A stretch of DNA of 64,000 bases, taken from Curtobacterium oceanosedimentum (GTDB taxonomy: Bacteria > Actinomycetota > Actinomycetes > Actinomycetales > Microbacteriaceae). Below the pieces are notes generated by a model that saw nothing but the letters and a program-made list of their open reading frames with translations, was not told where the DNA came from and ran no database searches. The translations under genes were made by a program, and so were the position numbers. Of the stretch, positions 42,292-51,900 are shown piece by piece. Position 1 is the first letter of the stretch, and every line of letters begins with the position of its first letter. The stretch spans positions 1-64,000 of the forward strand of contig NZ_JAIXIG010000019.1 in assembly GCF_020297365.1 (NCBI RefSeq). Direction: 5' to 3'.

Positions 42292-43335
42292 GTGACGACC
42301 GTGCCCCCACCGGCGACGCCGGCACCGGAACCGATCAGCCCCGTGCAGGCCGCAGCGCTCCGCGACGGTGTGCTGCCGCCCGTCGAGCAGGTCCGGCCGG
42401 GCATCTGGACCTTCGCGGTCCCGTTCCGCTCCGGCGTCCCGGACGCCACCCTGGTCTACGTGGTCGCGGGCTCCGACGGGTCACTCGCCGTGATCGACCC
42501 CGGGTGGACGGCCGACGGAGGACTGCGCGAACTGCGGGACGGGCTCGGCGCGATCGGCCGCTCCCTGGACGAGGTTTCGCTCGTGGCCGTGACGCACCTG
42601 CACGCCGACCACCTCGGCGCCGCGGCAGCGATCCGCCGTGCCACGGGCGCCCGCGTCGCGATGCACGGTCTCGAGGTCGCCGCCCTCGAGCACGAACGCG
42701 CCGACGCGGAGCGCACCGATTCGGACATCGCGACGTGGGGCGTCCCCGAGCACCTGCTCGCGGGCGTGGTCGAGGCCTGGGGGAGCGGCCGACGGGTCGG
42801 GATGGGCCGGATCGAGGCGCCGTACGCCGACCTGCTCCTGGCGGACGGCGACCTGCTGCCGATCCCGGGCCGGACGATCCGCACGCTCTGGACCCCGGGC
42901 CACACCACCGGGCACGTGTGCTTCGTCGACGAGGCCGACGGGCTGCTCTTCACGGGCGACCACGTGCTGCCCCGGATCAACTCCGGCATCGGGCTCGGCG
43001 GTCGGTCCGACACGAACCCGCTCCGCGACCACCTGGCGTCGCTCGCACGGCTCGAACCGTACGCCGACCTGGAGGTCTGCCCGGGGCACGAGTACCGCTT
43101 CCGTGACGTCGTGTCGCGCGCTCGGACGCTCGCTCGGCACCGCGAGGAGCGATCACGGCACGTCGCCGCGGCGCTCGACGCGCTCGACCACCCGACGCTG
43201 TTCGACGTTGCGTCCCGCGTGCCGTTCAGCGGTGGGATCGAGTCGATGACCGGCTTCCTGCTGGCGAGTGCTCTGACGCAGACGGCCTTCCACGCCGACC
43301 TGCTCGGACGTGCCGACGAGGTCCGGCGCGTCTGA
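42292..43335 (+). CDS. MBL-fold metallohydrolase
   Basis: This protein has about 347 aa from GTG 42292, with GGTAGGGTGAG before it; GTG 42283 and 42301 are possible. Metal ligands are clear: VTHLHADHLG (HxHxDH), TPGHTTGHVCF, LFTGDHVLPRI and CPGHEYRF near the end. The order fits the glyoxalase II-like branch, with a helical C-terminal extension of about 80 residues. Substrate is unknown. It ends 15 bases from the convergent azoreductase gene. Confidence 0.85.
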   Translation: MTTVPPPATPAPEPISPVQAAALRDGVLPPVEQVRPGIWTFAVPFRSGVPDATLVYVVAGSDGSLAVIDPGWTADGGLRELRDGLGAIGRSLDEVSLVAVTHLHADHLGAAAAIRRATGARVAMHGLEVAALEHERADAERTDSDIATWGVPEHLLAGVVEAWGSGRRVGMGRIEAPYADLLLADGDLLPIPGRTIRTLWTPGHTTGHVCFVDEADGLLFTGDHVLPRINSGIGLGGRSDTNPLRDHLASLARLEPYADLEVCPGHEYRFRDVVSRARTLARHREERSRHVAAALDALDHPTLFDVASRVPFSGGIESMTGFLLASALTQTAFHADLLGRADEVRRV

Positions 43336-43350
43336 CGGTCGCCGCCGGGG

Positions 43351-43983
43351 TCAGCCGAGGGTCGTGGCGAGCCGCTCGATCGTCGTCCGGGCGTCGGCGA
43401 ACTCGGCTGCGGCGTGTCCGGCGAGCGGCGCGAGGTCGGGCAGGCGGTCGGCAAGCGTCGCACTGACGGTGACCGGGTAGAGCTTCATGCCGAGCGCGGT
43501 GCCGAGCACGATGTGCAGGACGGGGGAACCGTGGTCCCAGTCCTCGGTCGGGGTACCGGCGTCGTAGGTGCCACCACGACTGACGATGGTGACGACCGGC
43601 TTGCCCGCCAGGGGCTGCACGCCGCCGGTGAGGACACCCGGGATGTGGACGCGGTCGATCCACGCCTTGAGGGTCGAGGGCACCGTGTAGTTGTAGAGCG
43701 GGGCCCCCACGACCACGACGTCGGCGGACAGCAGCTCGTCGATGACCTGCTGGCGGAGCGCCTCGGCCTCCGGCGCGACGGACTCCTCGGGCGTGCGGTC
43801 GGCGGCGGCCCAGTGCAGCGCCGACGTCTCCAGGTGGGGGAGCTGGTCGACGTGCAGGTCCCGGCGCACCACCGTGTACTCCGGTCCGCGAGCGCGCCAG
43901 GCGTCGGCGAAGGCCGCGGTCAGCGCACGCGAGCGCGAGTGGGACAGGTCGGCCGAGGAGTCGATGTGCAGCAGCGAGGGCAT
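43351..43983 (-). CDS. azoR: FMN-dependent NADH-azoreductase (AzoR type)
   Basis: This protein has 210 aa from ATG 43983. TAGCGT at 43996-43991 lies seven bases upstream, so the transcript is probably leaderless. The flavodoxin-like fold begins LLHIDSSADLSHSRSRALTAAFADAW, the phosphate-binding loop for FMN. VVVGAPLYNYTVPSTLKAWIDRV and VTIVSRGGTYD are the other FMN contacts. It reduces quinones and azo compounds with NAD(P)H. The family is well defined; the physiological substrate here is not. Confidence 0.88.
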   Translation of the reverse strand: MPSLLHIDSSADLSHSRSRALTAAFADAWRARGPEYTVVRRDLHVDQLPHLETSALHWAAADRTPEESVAPEAEALRQQVIDELLSADVVVVGAPLYNYTVPSTLKAWIDRVHIPGVLTGGVQPLAGKPVVTIVSRGGTYDAGTPTEDWDHGSPVLHIVLGTALGMKLYPVTVSATLADRLPDLAPLAGHAAAEFADARTTIERLATTLG

Positions 43984-44010
43984 GCGGGCCACGCTACCGG
44001 CGCGGACGCG

Positions 44011-44051
44011 GAACGGCCCCGCCGTCCCGGAGTGGGACGTCGGGGCCGTTC
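44011..44051 (-). terminator. Terminator of the LAYTG surface-protein gene
   Basis: GAACGGCCCCG..GTCCC (44011-44028) pairs with GGGAC..CGGGGCCGTTC (44033-44051) around a GGAGT loop. It lies 13 bases beyond the stop codon of the minus-strand surface-protein gene, and just before the azoreductase promoter. It is a strong stem despite lacking a T-run. Confidence 0.75.
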
Positions 44052-44063
44052 GGTGTGCAGGTG

Positions 44064-45659
44064 TCAGCGCTGGGTGCGGCGACGACGTGCGAAGCGGGCG
44101 CCGATGAGGCCGGCACCGGCGACGAGCAGGCCGAGTGCCCACGGCAGGGCGTCGGTGGTGTCCGAGCCGGTGTAGGCGAGCTGGCCGCCGGTGTTCACCG
44201 GAGCGACCGGGGCCGCTGCCGGCGCGGCCGGGACCGGCGCGACGACGGCCGCCGCGGTCGGCCGGACGTCCACGGCGAACGACGTGTCGAAGTCGCCGGC
44301 GGTGACGGTCAGGTTGTGGATCGAGGCGTGCGGGAAGGTCACGTTGACGAAGCCGAAGTCACCGATCTCGGGGTCGATGGCGATGACGTCCGAGGCGACG
44401 TCGGAGGTGACGGTGGGCTGGATCGACTCGTCGTCCTCGCCCAGGATCTGGTTGCCGTAGCGGTCGACGAGGAAGCCGGTCACGACGAGCGTCCCGCCCT
44501 GCGCGATGGTCGGCCGACCACCCTCGACCTCGCTGCCGACGATCGTGCCGTCGCCGTCACTCGTCTCGGTCACCGTGTAGAGCTTGCCGTCCGGGTCGAT
44601 CACCCAGGTGGTACGCGGGCTGGTGTCCTCGTCGTCGAAGTCGAACAGGCCGGCGCGGTCGGTCGTGTAGACGAAGAGGCCCAGGGGCGCCGCGGCCTCG
44701 ACGGTCAGCCAGACGTACTGCGTGGTCGTCTCGGTGCCGCTCGTCGCGGTGATCGCGAAGGTCCAGTCCATGGCGTCGGTGGCGACGCCGCTGAGCTCGC
44801 CGGTCGACGCGTCGAAGGCCAGGCCGTCGGGGAGCTGGTCCGCCGGCGTCATCCCGTCCTCGGGGAACTCCTCGGCGTACTCGGCGTCCTCCTCGGAGAA
44901 CCACTCGATGCTGTAGGTCGGCTCCGGGGAACCCTGCGCGCGGAAGGTGTGCGTGAAGGCCTCGCCCGCGCCGGTGGAGAGCATGAGCGGGTCGTCCTGC
45001 GTCGCGCCGACCTTCGTGGGCTGGCCGTCCTCGCCGAGGAACGCCGGGGTCTGCGTGACGGCCGCGGTGGCCGGCGAGGTGATGGTGCTGGTCTCGGTCG
45101 CGCCGGGCAGCGTCCCCGTGACGGCGACGGTGATGGTCTTGCGCACGTCGGTGGCCGCGACGCGGTAGGTCGCGGTCTTCGACAGGACGGTGCCCGCCTG
45201 GTCGGTCCACGTGTACTTGTAGCCCTGCTCGTCGTCGAAGCCGGTGACGACGGCGCTGAGGAGCGTGCCGACCTTCGCGGCGCCCTCGATGGTGACGGTG
45301 GCATCCGCGGCGGCCACGGCGACGTCCGGCTTCGCGGTCTCGGTCGGCTTCGGGGCCTCGGCAGCCGGCGCAGCGGGCTCCGGCGCGACGGGCTCGTCGG
45401 TGACCTCCGGTGCCGGGGTCTCCTCGACGGGAGCCGGGGTCTCGGGCGTGGTCTCGGCGGGCGGGTCGGTCGGCGTCGGCGTCACGTCGCCGTCGGCCGG
45501 CATCGGCGTCTCGACTGCCGTGACCGGCTGCGTCGTGTCGACCGGCTCGGCGTTGGCGGCGGTCGCCGTCATGATGCCGAGGCCGGTGGTCAGGCCGACG
45601 AGTGCGACGGTCGTGCCGACGGCGCACGCGCGACGGACGGTGGAGGTGCTGCGGTGCAC
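44064..45659 (-). CDS. Cell-wall-anchored surface protein with Ig-like/putative cadherin-type repeats (LAYTG)
   Basis: This protein has 531 aa from GTG 45659 with GGGGGGAA upstream. The signal peptide has the core VGTTVALVGLTTGLGIMTATAANA. A Pro/Glu/Thr-rich stretch (about 50-110) follows, then three or four beta domains: KVGTLLSAVVTGFDDEQGYKYTW (a typical actinobacterial Ig-like repeat), and a putative-Ig segment LPDGLAFDASTGELSGVATDAMDWTFAITAT. The C-terminus carries LAYTGSD, a hydrophobic helix and ARRRRTQR, the layout of a sortase substrate. LAxTG is the motif linked to class E sortases; no sortase gene is in the window. Its neighbour at 45905 is a paralogue-like protein. Confidence 0.85.
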   Translation of the reverse strand: MHRSTSTVRRACAVGTTVALVGLTTGLGIMTATAANAEPVDTTQPVTAVETPMPADGDVTPTPTDPPAETTPETPAPVEETPAPEVTDEPVAPEPAAPAAEAPKPTETAKPDVAVAAADATVTIEGAAKVGTLLSAVVTGFDDEQGYKYTWTDQAGTVLSKTATYRVAATDVRKTITVAVTGTLPGATETSTITSPATAAVTQTPAFLGEDGQPTKVGATQDDPLMLSTGAGEAFTHTFRAQGSPEPTYSIEWFSEEDAEYAEEFPEDGMTPADQLPDGLAFDASTGELSGVATDAMDWTFAITATSGTETTTQYVWLTVEAAAPLGLFVYTTDRAGLFDFDDEDTSPRTTWVIDPDGKLYTVTETSDGDGTIVGSEVEGGRPTIAQGGTLVVTGFLVDRYGNQILGEDDESIQPTVTSDVASDVIAIDPEIGDFGFVNVTFPHASIHNLTVTAGDFDTSFAVDVRPTAAAVVAPVPAAPAAAPVAPVNTGGQLAYTGSDTTDALPWALGLLVAGAGLIGARFARRRRTQR

Positions 45660-45845
45660 GGGTTCCCCCCAGGGGTTCGGGTCCGGTCGGGTACCGGATC
45701 TTGTGAATCTGCCGAGAATGTCGGCGTTCTCGGATCGTAGCGGTGCCGGGTGGCCGCCCAGGGCTGGTTGGCCGGTTTGTGACCAGAGCTGGGGGTGCGT
45801 GCGGGAAGCCGCAGGATCGATCGTCTCGCTGCGGGTCGCGCACGG

Positions 45846-45891
45846 ACGGACGGGAGGCGCGGGGCGGGCCCGCCCCGTGCCTCCCGTCCGT
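45846..45891 (-). terminator. Strong terminator between the two surface-protein genes
   Basis: A 23-base arm (45846-45868, beginning ACGGACGGGAGGC) pairs with 45869-45891 with a single mismatch and almost no loop. It lies 14 bases past the stop of the larger surface-protein gene on the minus strand, so the two surface genes are transcribed separately. Confidence 0.8.
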
Positions 45892-45904
45892 CGGTGGTCG
45901 CGTC

Positions 45905-47758
45905 TCAGGCGCGACGGCGCAGGCGGTGGACCAGCAGACCGACCCCGGCGGCGAGCAGGGCGAGGGCCCACGCGAGCGGGCCGGAGGTGTCCGCGCCGGT
46001 GTACGCGAGGTGTCCGCCGTCGGCCGTCGGGGTGGTGTCACCGACGGTCGCGATCGAGGGTCGCACGTCCACGTCGAACGTGGTCGCGACCTCGCCGAGG
46101 GCGACCGTGATGGTGTGCGGCGATGCGTGGGGGAACCCGACGCGGGGTTCCCAGTCCCCGTGGGGCAGGGTGACCTCGTCGCTGGCGACGCTGCTCGTGA
46201 CGACGGGCTGCGCGCCGTCCGACTCCCGCGTGCTGTTCCCGAACGCGTCGAGGGCCCTCACCCGGACGACCATCGTCGACCCCTGGGCCACCGGGACGGC
46301 GTCGACCGGGATCGACTCCGAGCTCTCCGCGAAGACCTCGCGCAGGCCGTCGGCGTCGCGGAGCCACGCCTTCGGGGAGCCGATGGTCCCGACGAGGAGG
46401 CTGAGCTCCTCGGTGGCCGCCGGCCGGATGGACAGGTGGACGTACTGCGTGGCCGCGCGTGAGCCGTTCATCGCCATGACCTGGAAGTCGTACTCGCCGG
46501 CCACGGTCGGGGCGCCGCTCAGGACCCCGCTCGTGTCACCGACCTCGAGGCCGAGCGGAGCGGTCGGGTACTGGTTGTCCGGGACGGGGAACGCCGTCGG
46601 GCCGGTCAGCAGGACGTAGTGCAGCTCCTTCGACGACCCCGTCGCGGTGAAGGTGCGCTCGATCTCCTCGCCCGCTGTCGTCTCGATCCGGATCGGGGAC
46701 TCCGGCGTCGAGGGCTCGGTGAACGTGATGGTGTCCGGCGCGGCGGGTTCGTCGGTGTCCTCGGCGCCGACCACGACCTCGAACGACGTGGACACGCCCC
46801 CTTCTGAGACCGTCAGGGTCCGGGTGCCGGGCCCGCCGAAGGTCACGGTGTTCGAGGAGTCCCCGTCGTTCCACACCGCCGCGTCGGCGTCGTCCGTGCT
46901 CGTGACCGTCGAGCGGGGGTACTCCGGACCCGGCGTGGTCCGGTTGCCCCACTCGTCGACTGCGAGTCCGGCGAGCTTCAGCGGGGTGTCCTCGGCGACG
47001 GGGACGCTCGGCACGATGCGGACGCGACCCTGACCGGCGGCCTGCTCCCAGATCGTGCCGTCGGTCTCGACCTGCCACATGCCCTCGTAGTACGGCGTGG
47101 CGACAGCGAAGGTCACGCCCACGGGGTCACCGGGGGCGACCGTCAACGCGACGTACTGCGTGACTTCGGTCGAGCCGCTCCGGGCGACGACCTGGAACCG
47201 GAAGGTGCCGGCCTCCTTCGGGTCGCCGCGCAGGACGCCGCTGTCGACGTCGACCCGATAGTCGGAGGACGGGGCGTCCTGGATGGCGTAGTCGACGGTG
47301 CCGTCGCCGCCGGTCGTCCGGAACGCGTGCGTGAAGGGCGTACCGCTGGTGGCCGTGAGCTCGATCGGGTCCTCCGCGGTCGAGGACTCCGTGAAGGCGA
47401 GGTCGCTGCCGTCCTCAGCCCCGGCGGTCGGGTCGTCCGCGGGTGCCGCGGGTTCCGTGGGCGCGACGGGTGCCGCGGGCTCCGCGGGCGCGGTGGGCTC
47501 TGGAGTCGCCGTCTCGGGGACGGGGGTCGGCGTCGGGTCGGCGGCCGGGCCTCCCGACTGCTCGTCGCTGTCGACCGTCGTGACGGGCATGGCGGGCGCA
47601 GCCGACGCACCGGGTGTCGCCGAACTCGTGGCCGCCGTGGGCTCGGCGGCCACGGCGGTCGTGGCGCCGATGCCGAAGGCCGACGACGCGGCGACGACGG
47701 CGACGGCGGCGCCGATCGCGGCGACCCGTCGCGTGGTGGAGGTGCAGGGCTGGTTCAT
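45905..47758 (-). CDS. Large cell-wall-anchored surface protein (LAYTG)
   Basis: This protein has 617 aa from ATG 47758 with GAGGGGG upstream. The signal peptide is RRVAAIGAAVAVVAASSAFG followed by a cleavage region near AVAAE. A long Pro/Ala/Glu/Thr-rich linker spans about 45-105. Three repeat units each contain the core TQYV-L-(V/I)-P and GxL.GxP..AG.Y.FQV: putative-Ig modules as in the smaller neighbour. The C-terminus has LAYTGADTSGP, a hydrophobic helix and LRRRA. It is most likely attached to the cell wall by a class E-type sortase and may act in adhesion; the binding partner is unknown. Confidence 0.85.
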   Translation of the reverse strand: MNQPCTSTTRRVAAIGAAVAVVAASSAFGIGATTAVAAEPTAATSSATPGASAAPAMPVTTVDSDEQSGGPAADPTPTPVPETATPEPTAPAEPAAPVAPTEPAAPADDPTAGAEDGSDLAFTESSTAEDPIELTATSGTPFTHAFRTTGGDGTVDYAIQDAPSSDYRVDVDSGVLRGDPKEAGTFRFQVVARSGSTEVTQYVALTVAPGDPVGVTFAVATPYYEGMWQVETDGTIWEQAAGQGRVRIVPSVPVAEDTPLKLAGLAVDEWGNRTTPGPEYPRSTVTSTDDADAAVWNDGDSSNTVTFGGPGTRTLTVSEGGVSTSFEVVVGAEDTDEPAAPDTITFTEPSTPESPIRIETTAGEEIERTFTATGSSKELHYVLLTGPTAFPVPDNQYPTAPLGLEVGDTSGVLSGAPTVAGEYDFQVMAMNGSRAATQYVHLSIRPAATEELSLLVGTIGSPKAWLRDADGLREVFAESSESIPVDAVPVAQGSTMVVRVRALDAFGNSTRESDGAQPVVTSSVASDEVTLPHGDWEPRVGFPHASPHTITVALGEVATTFDVDVRPSIATVGDTTPTADGGHLAYTGADTSGPLAWALALLAAGVGLLVHRLRRRA

Positions 47759-47902
47759 GGGATCCCCCTCGGATGCCGGTCGGGGCACCGGGAGGCGCCC
47801 TCATCCAGGAGGTGTCGGCGGCGCCGCGATCCTGACGCTCGCCCAGGTCTCGATCCGGTCACGGCGTCGACACCACCGCCACCGCGACGGGGGTGCGGGG
47901 GA

Positions 47903-48805
47903 TCAGTCGCCGACGGCTGCCGCCGCCCGTTCGAGCGCATCGCGGAGCGCCCGGACGGCCGGTGACGACGAACCGGCGGCACGGACCACCGTGAAGATCG
48001 TCCGGCGGGGGCGCTCCGGCAGGTCCAGCAGCCGGCAGGTCGTCGTCCGACCGGTCCACATCAGGTCCGGCATGAGGCTGACGGCGTTGCCCGACTCGAC
48101 CAGGCGGATCTGCGTCTGCAGGTCGGCGGTCTCGTACCGCACGTCCGGCTCGAAGCCCCAGCGGCGGCACACCTGCTCGGCGAAGTGGCGCGACGCCGTG
48201 CCCCGCGGCTCCATGACCCACGGCATCGCTGCTGCATCGTCGAGCGAGGACACCGGCAGCAGCGCGGTCTCGAGCGGTGGCAGGGCCAAGCGGACGGCGT
48301 CGGTCGTCAGGTCGGAGCGGTCGAGCCCGGACAGGTGCGGTGCGGCGTGCGCGGGGTACTGCTCGGCGATGACCATGTCGAAGTCTCGCGCCCACGTCTC
48401 GTTGAGCGCGGTCTCCGGCTCACGCTGCACCATCTCGATCCGCACGTCCGGGTGCTGCGTCGCCATCTCGTGCAGGGCGCTCGGCATGAGGGCGAGCGCC
48501 GCGGACTGGAACACCGCGACCCGCACCCGACCCTGCACCGACGGCAGGGTCTCGGCCACCTGCGACTGCGCGTGCTCCAGCACGTCGAGCACCTGACCGG
48601 CGGCGGCGACCAGCACCTCGGCCTGCGGGGTGAGCTGCAGCCGCCGGCCAGCCCGCCGCAGGAGCTGCACGCCCGCCTCCCGCTCGAGGGCGCTCAGCTG
48701 CTGCGACACGGCCGACGGGGTGAAGTTCATCGCCTCGGCGACGGCGGCGATCGTGCCGCGGATGGACAGCTCGCGCAGGAGCACGAGGCGGCGGACGTCG
48801 AGCAT
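47903..48805 (-). CDS. LysR family regulator, probable controller of putA
   Basis: This is a 300-aa protein. The N-terminal winged helix-turn-helix is RRLVLLRELSIRGTIAAVAEAMNFTPSAVSQQLSALEREAG. The substrate-binding domain follows from about residue 90 (GRVRVAVFQSAALALMPSALHEM). TAGCGT (48817-48812) lies six bases before the ATG, so the mRNA is probably leaderless. It is divergent from putA across 105 bases containing inverted repeats; proline or its catabolite is the probable effector. That assignment is from context. Confidence 0.85.
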   Translation of the reverse strand: MLDVRRLVLLRELSIRGTIAAVAEAMNFTPSAVSQQLSALEREAGVQLLRRAGRRLQLTPQAEVLVAAAGQVLDVLEHAQSQVAETLPSVQGRVRVAVFQSAALALMPSALHEMATQHPDVRIEMVQREPETALNETWARDFDMVIAEQYPAHAAPHLSGLDRSDLTTDAVRLALPPLETALLPVSSLDDAAAMPWVMEPRGTASRHFAEQVCRRWGFEPDVRYETADLQTQIRLVESGNAVSLMPDLMWTGRTTTCRLLDLPERPRRTIFTVVRAAGSSSPAVRALRDALERAAAAVGD

Positions 48806-48835
48806 GCTCCGACGCTAGCCGGGTCACGGCCGGAA

Positions 48836-48885
48836 CGGTAGCGCAACTGAACGGTACCCATCAGGAACGCTCACTTCCGCTACCG
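48836..48885. promoter_or_regulatory. Candidate LysR operator between lysR and putA
   Basis: CGGTAGCG (48836-48843) is the exact complement of CGCTACCG (48878-48885). AACGGTA also occurs as a direct repeat at 48834 and 48850. Such dyads between a LysR gene and its divergent target usually bind the regulator. No strong -35/-10 pair is evident for putA. Confidence 0.45.
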
Positions 48886-48910
48886 CATCCCGGACCTCCA
48901 CACTGATCCC

Positions 48911-51900
48911 ATGACGACGTTGTACGAGCACCCCGCCACCGACCACGACGCGCTGGCGGACCAGTCCGTCGCACTCGTCCGCCAGTGGCTCGCCGAGGCC
49001 GAGTCGTACCCGGTCGACGGCTCCGCGAAGCAGCTCGCCGGCGTGCTCGCCGACCCCGCCGGCCTGGACTTCGCCGTCGGGTTCGTCGACGGCGTCGTCC
49101 GCCCCGAGGACCTGTCCGTCGCCGCCCGCAAGCTCCGGCAGATCGCGCCGGACGCCCCCGGGTTCCTGCCCGCCGCGCTGCGAGGACTCGTGCGCCTCGG
49201 CGGCGGCATGGCCCCGGTCCTGCCGACCGTCGTCGTGCCCATCGCCCGACGGGTCCTCCGGGACATGGTCGGACACCTCATCGTCGACGCGACCGACTCC
49301 AAGCTCGGCCCGGCCATCGCGAAGATCAAGCGCGACGGGGTCCGTCTCAACGTCAACCTGCTCGGCGAAGCCGTCCTGGGGGAGCGCGAAGCCGCCCGCC
49401 GCCTGGAGGGCACGCACAAGCTGCTGGCCCGCGACGACGTCGACTACGTGTCGATCAAGGTCTCGTCCACCGTGCACCCGCACTCCCCGTGGGCGTTCGA
49501 CCACGCGGTCGACGACATCGTCGAGCAGCTCCGCCCGCTGTTCGCGCGCGCCGCGGCCGCCACCCCCGCGAAGTTCATCAACCTCGACATGGAGGAGTAC
49601 AAGGACCTCGACCTCACCATCGCGGTCTTCACCAAGCTCCTGGACGAGCCCGCGTTCCTGCACCTCGAGGCCGGCATCGTCCTGCAGGCCTACCTGCCCG
49701 ACGCGCTCGCCGCGATGCAGCACCTGCAGGAGTGGTCCGCGGCCCGCCGCGCCCGTGGCGGAGCGGGCATCAAGGTCCGCCTGGTCAAGGGCGCCAACCT
49801 GCCGATGGAACAGGTCGAGGCGTCCGTGCACGGCTGGCCCCTCGCCACCTGGCACACCAAGCAGGACTCCGACACCAACTACAAGCGCGTGCTCGACTGG
49901 GCGCTCACCCCCTCCCGCGTCGAGAACGTCCGGGTCGGCGTGGCCGGGCACAACCTGTTCGACGTCGCGCACGCCTGGCTGCTCGCCGGTGAGCGCGGGG
50001 TGCGGGACGGCATCGAGTTCGAGATGCTGCTCGGCATGGCGCAGGGCCAGGCGGCGGCCGTGAAGAACACCGTCGGCTCGCTGCTGCTCTACACGCCCGT
50101 CGTGCACCCCGGTGAGTTCGACGTCGCGATCGCGTACCTGATCCGCCGCCTGGAGGAAGGGGCCTCGCAGGACAACTTCATGTCGGCCGTGTTCTCCCTG
50201 GTGTCCTCGCCGCCGCTGTTCGCCCGCGAGGAAGCCCGCTTCCGGGCCTCGCTCGAGCCGCTCGCGCAGCCCGGCGGACTCGACGCGCCGCCGTCGCACC
50301 GCGTCGCCGACCGCTACGCCGCCGTCGGCCGCCCCGGCCCCGGTCACTTCGAGAACACCCCGGACAGCGACCCGTCGGTCGGTGACGTCCGCTCCTGGGG
50401 CGCCGCGATCACGGACCGGATCGGGTCCTCGACGCTGGGTGCGTCGGCCGTCCGGGAGGCCCGGGTCGACTCCGCCACGCAGCTCACCTCGGTGCTCGAG
50501 CGCGTCCGCGCCGCCGGTGCGGTCTGGGGCAGCTGGTCCGGCGCCGCCCGCGGAGCCGTGCTGCACGCCGTCGGCGACGCACTCGAGGCGAACCGGGCAG
50601 CCCTGATCGAGGTGATGGCGTCCGAGACGGGCAAGACCATCGACCAGGCCGACCCCGAGGTGTCCGAGGCGATCGACTTCGCCCACTTCTACGGCTCGCT
50701 CGCCGCCTCGCTCGACGAGGTCGACGGTGCGACCTTCACGCCCGCCGCGCTGACGCTGGTCGCGCCGCCGTGGAACTTCCCGGTCGCGATCCCCGCCGGC
50801 TCGACCCTCGCCGCGCTGGCCGCGGGGTCGGCCGTCGTGCTCAAGCCCGCGCCGCCCGCCGAGCGCTCCGGCGCCGTGCTCGCCTCGGTCATCGAGACCG
50901 CACTCGACGCCATGGGTGCGCCGGCGGACGTGCTCGCCTTCGTGCAGGTGGCGGAGGACGAGCTCGGGCAGGAGCTCATCACGTCGCCGATGGTCGACCA
51001 GGTCATCCTGACCGGCGCCTACGAGACCGCCGAGCTGTTCCGCTCGTTCCGCCCCGACCTGCCGCTGCTCGCCGAGACCTCCGGCAAGAACGCGATCATC
51101 GTCACCCCGTCGTCGGACCTCGACCTCGCCGTGAAGGACGTCGTCGCCTCGGCCTTCGGGCACGCCGGACAGAAGTGCTCGGCCGCGTCGCTCGTGGTCA
51201 TGGTCGGCTCGGTCGCGAAGTCCAAGCGCTTCCGCAACCAGCTGCTCGACGCCGTGTCCTCGCTCACCGTCGGCTACCCGACCGACCCGTCGACCCAGAT
51301 GGGCCCGGTCATCGAGCCGGCATCGGGCAAGCTGCTCAGCGGCCTGACGACGCTCGGCGAGGGGGAGTCCTGGGCCGTCGAACCGAAGCGCCTCGACGAG
51401 ACCGGCAAGCTCTGGAGCCCGGGTGTCCGACAGGGCGTCCGCCGCGGCTCGGAGTTCCACCGCACCGAGTACTTCGGCCCGATCCTCGGCATGATGACCG
51501 CCGACACCCTCGACGAGGCCATCGACATCGTCAACGAGGTCGACTACGGCCTGACCTCGGGTCTGCACTCGCTCGACCCGGCCGAGATCGGCACGTGGCT
51601 CGCGCGCATCGAGGCGGGCAACCTCTACGTCAACCGCAGCATCACGGGCGCGATCGTCCGCCGCCAGCCGTTCGGCGGGTGGAAGAAGTCGGCGGTCGGT
51701 GCGGGCACCAAGGCCGGTGGGCTGAACTACCTGCTCGGGCTCGGGTCGTGGACGCCGGCTGTTGCGACCGAGGGCTCGGCCGTCTCGGCACCGGTCTCGG
51801 CGTTCGTCCGGGCCGCCGGGGTGACCTCGGACGTGCTCGGTCGTGCGCTCGCGTCGGACGAGCAGGCGTGGTCGACGCTGTTCGGCACCGCGACGGACGT

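Noticed and set aside
44055..45740. Long plus-strand frame opposite the LAYTG surface protein gene
   Set aside because: The minus strand has a signal peptide, Ig-like repeats and a sorting motif; the plus frame has no motif and biased composition.
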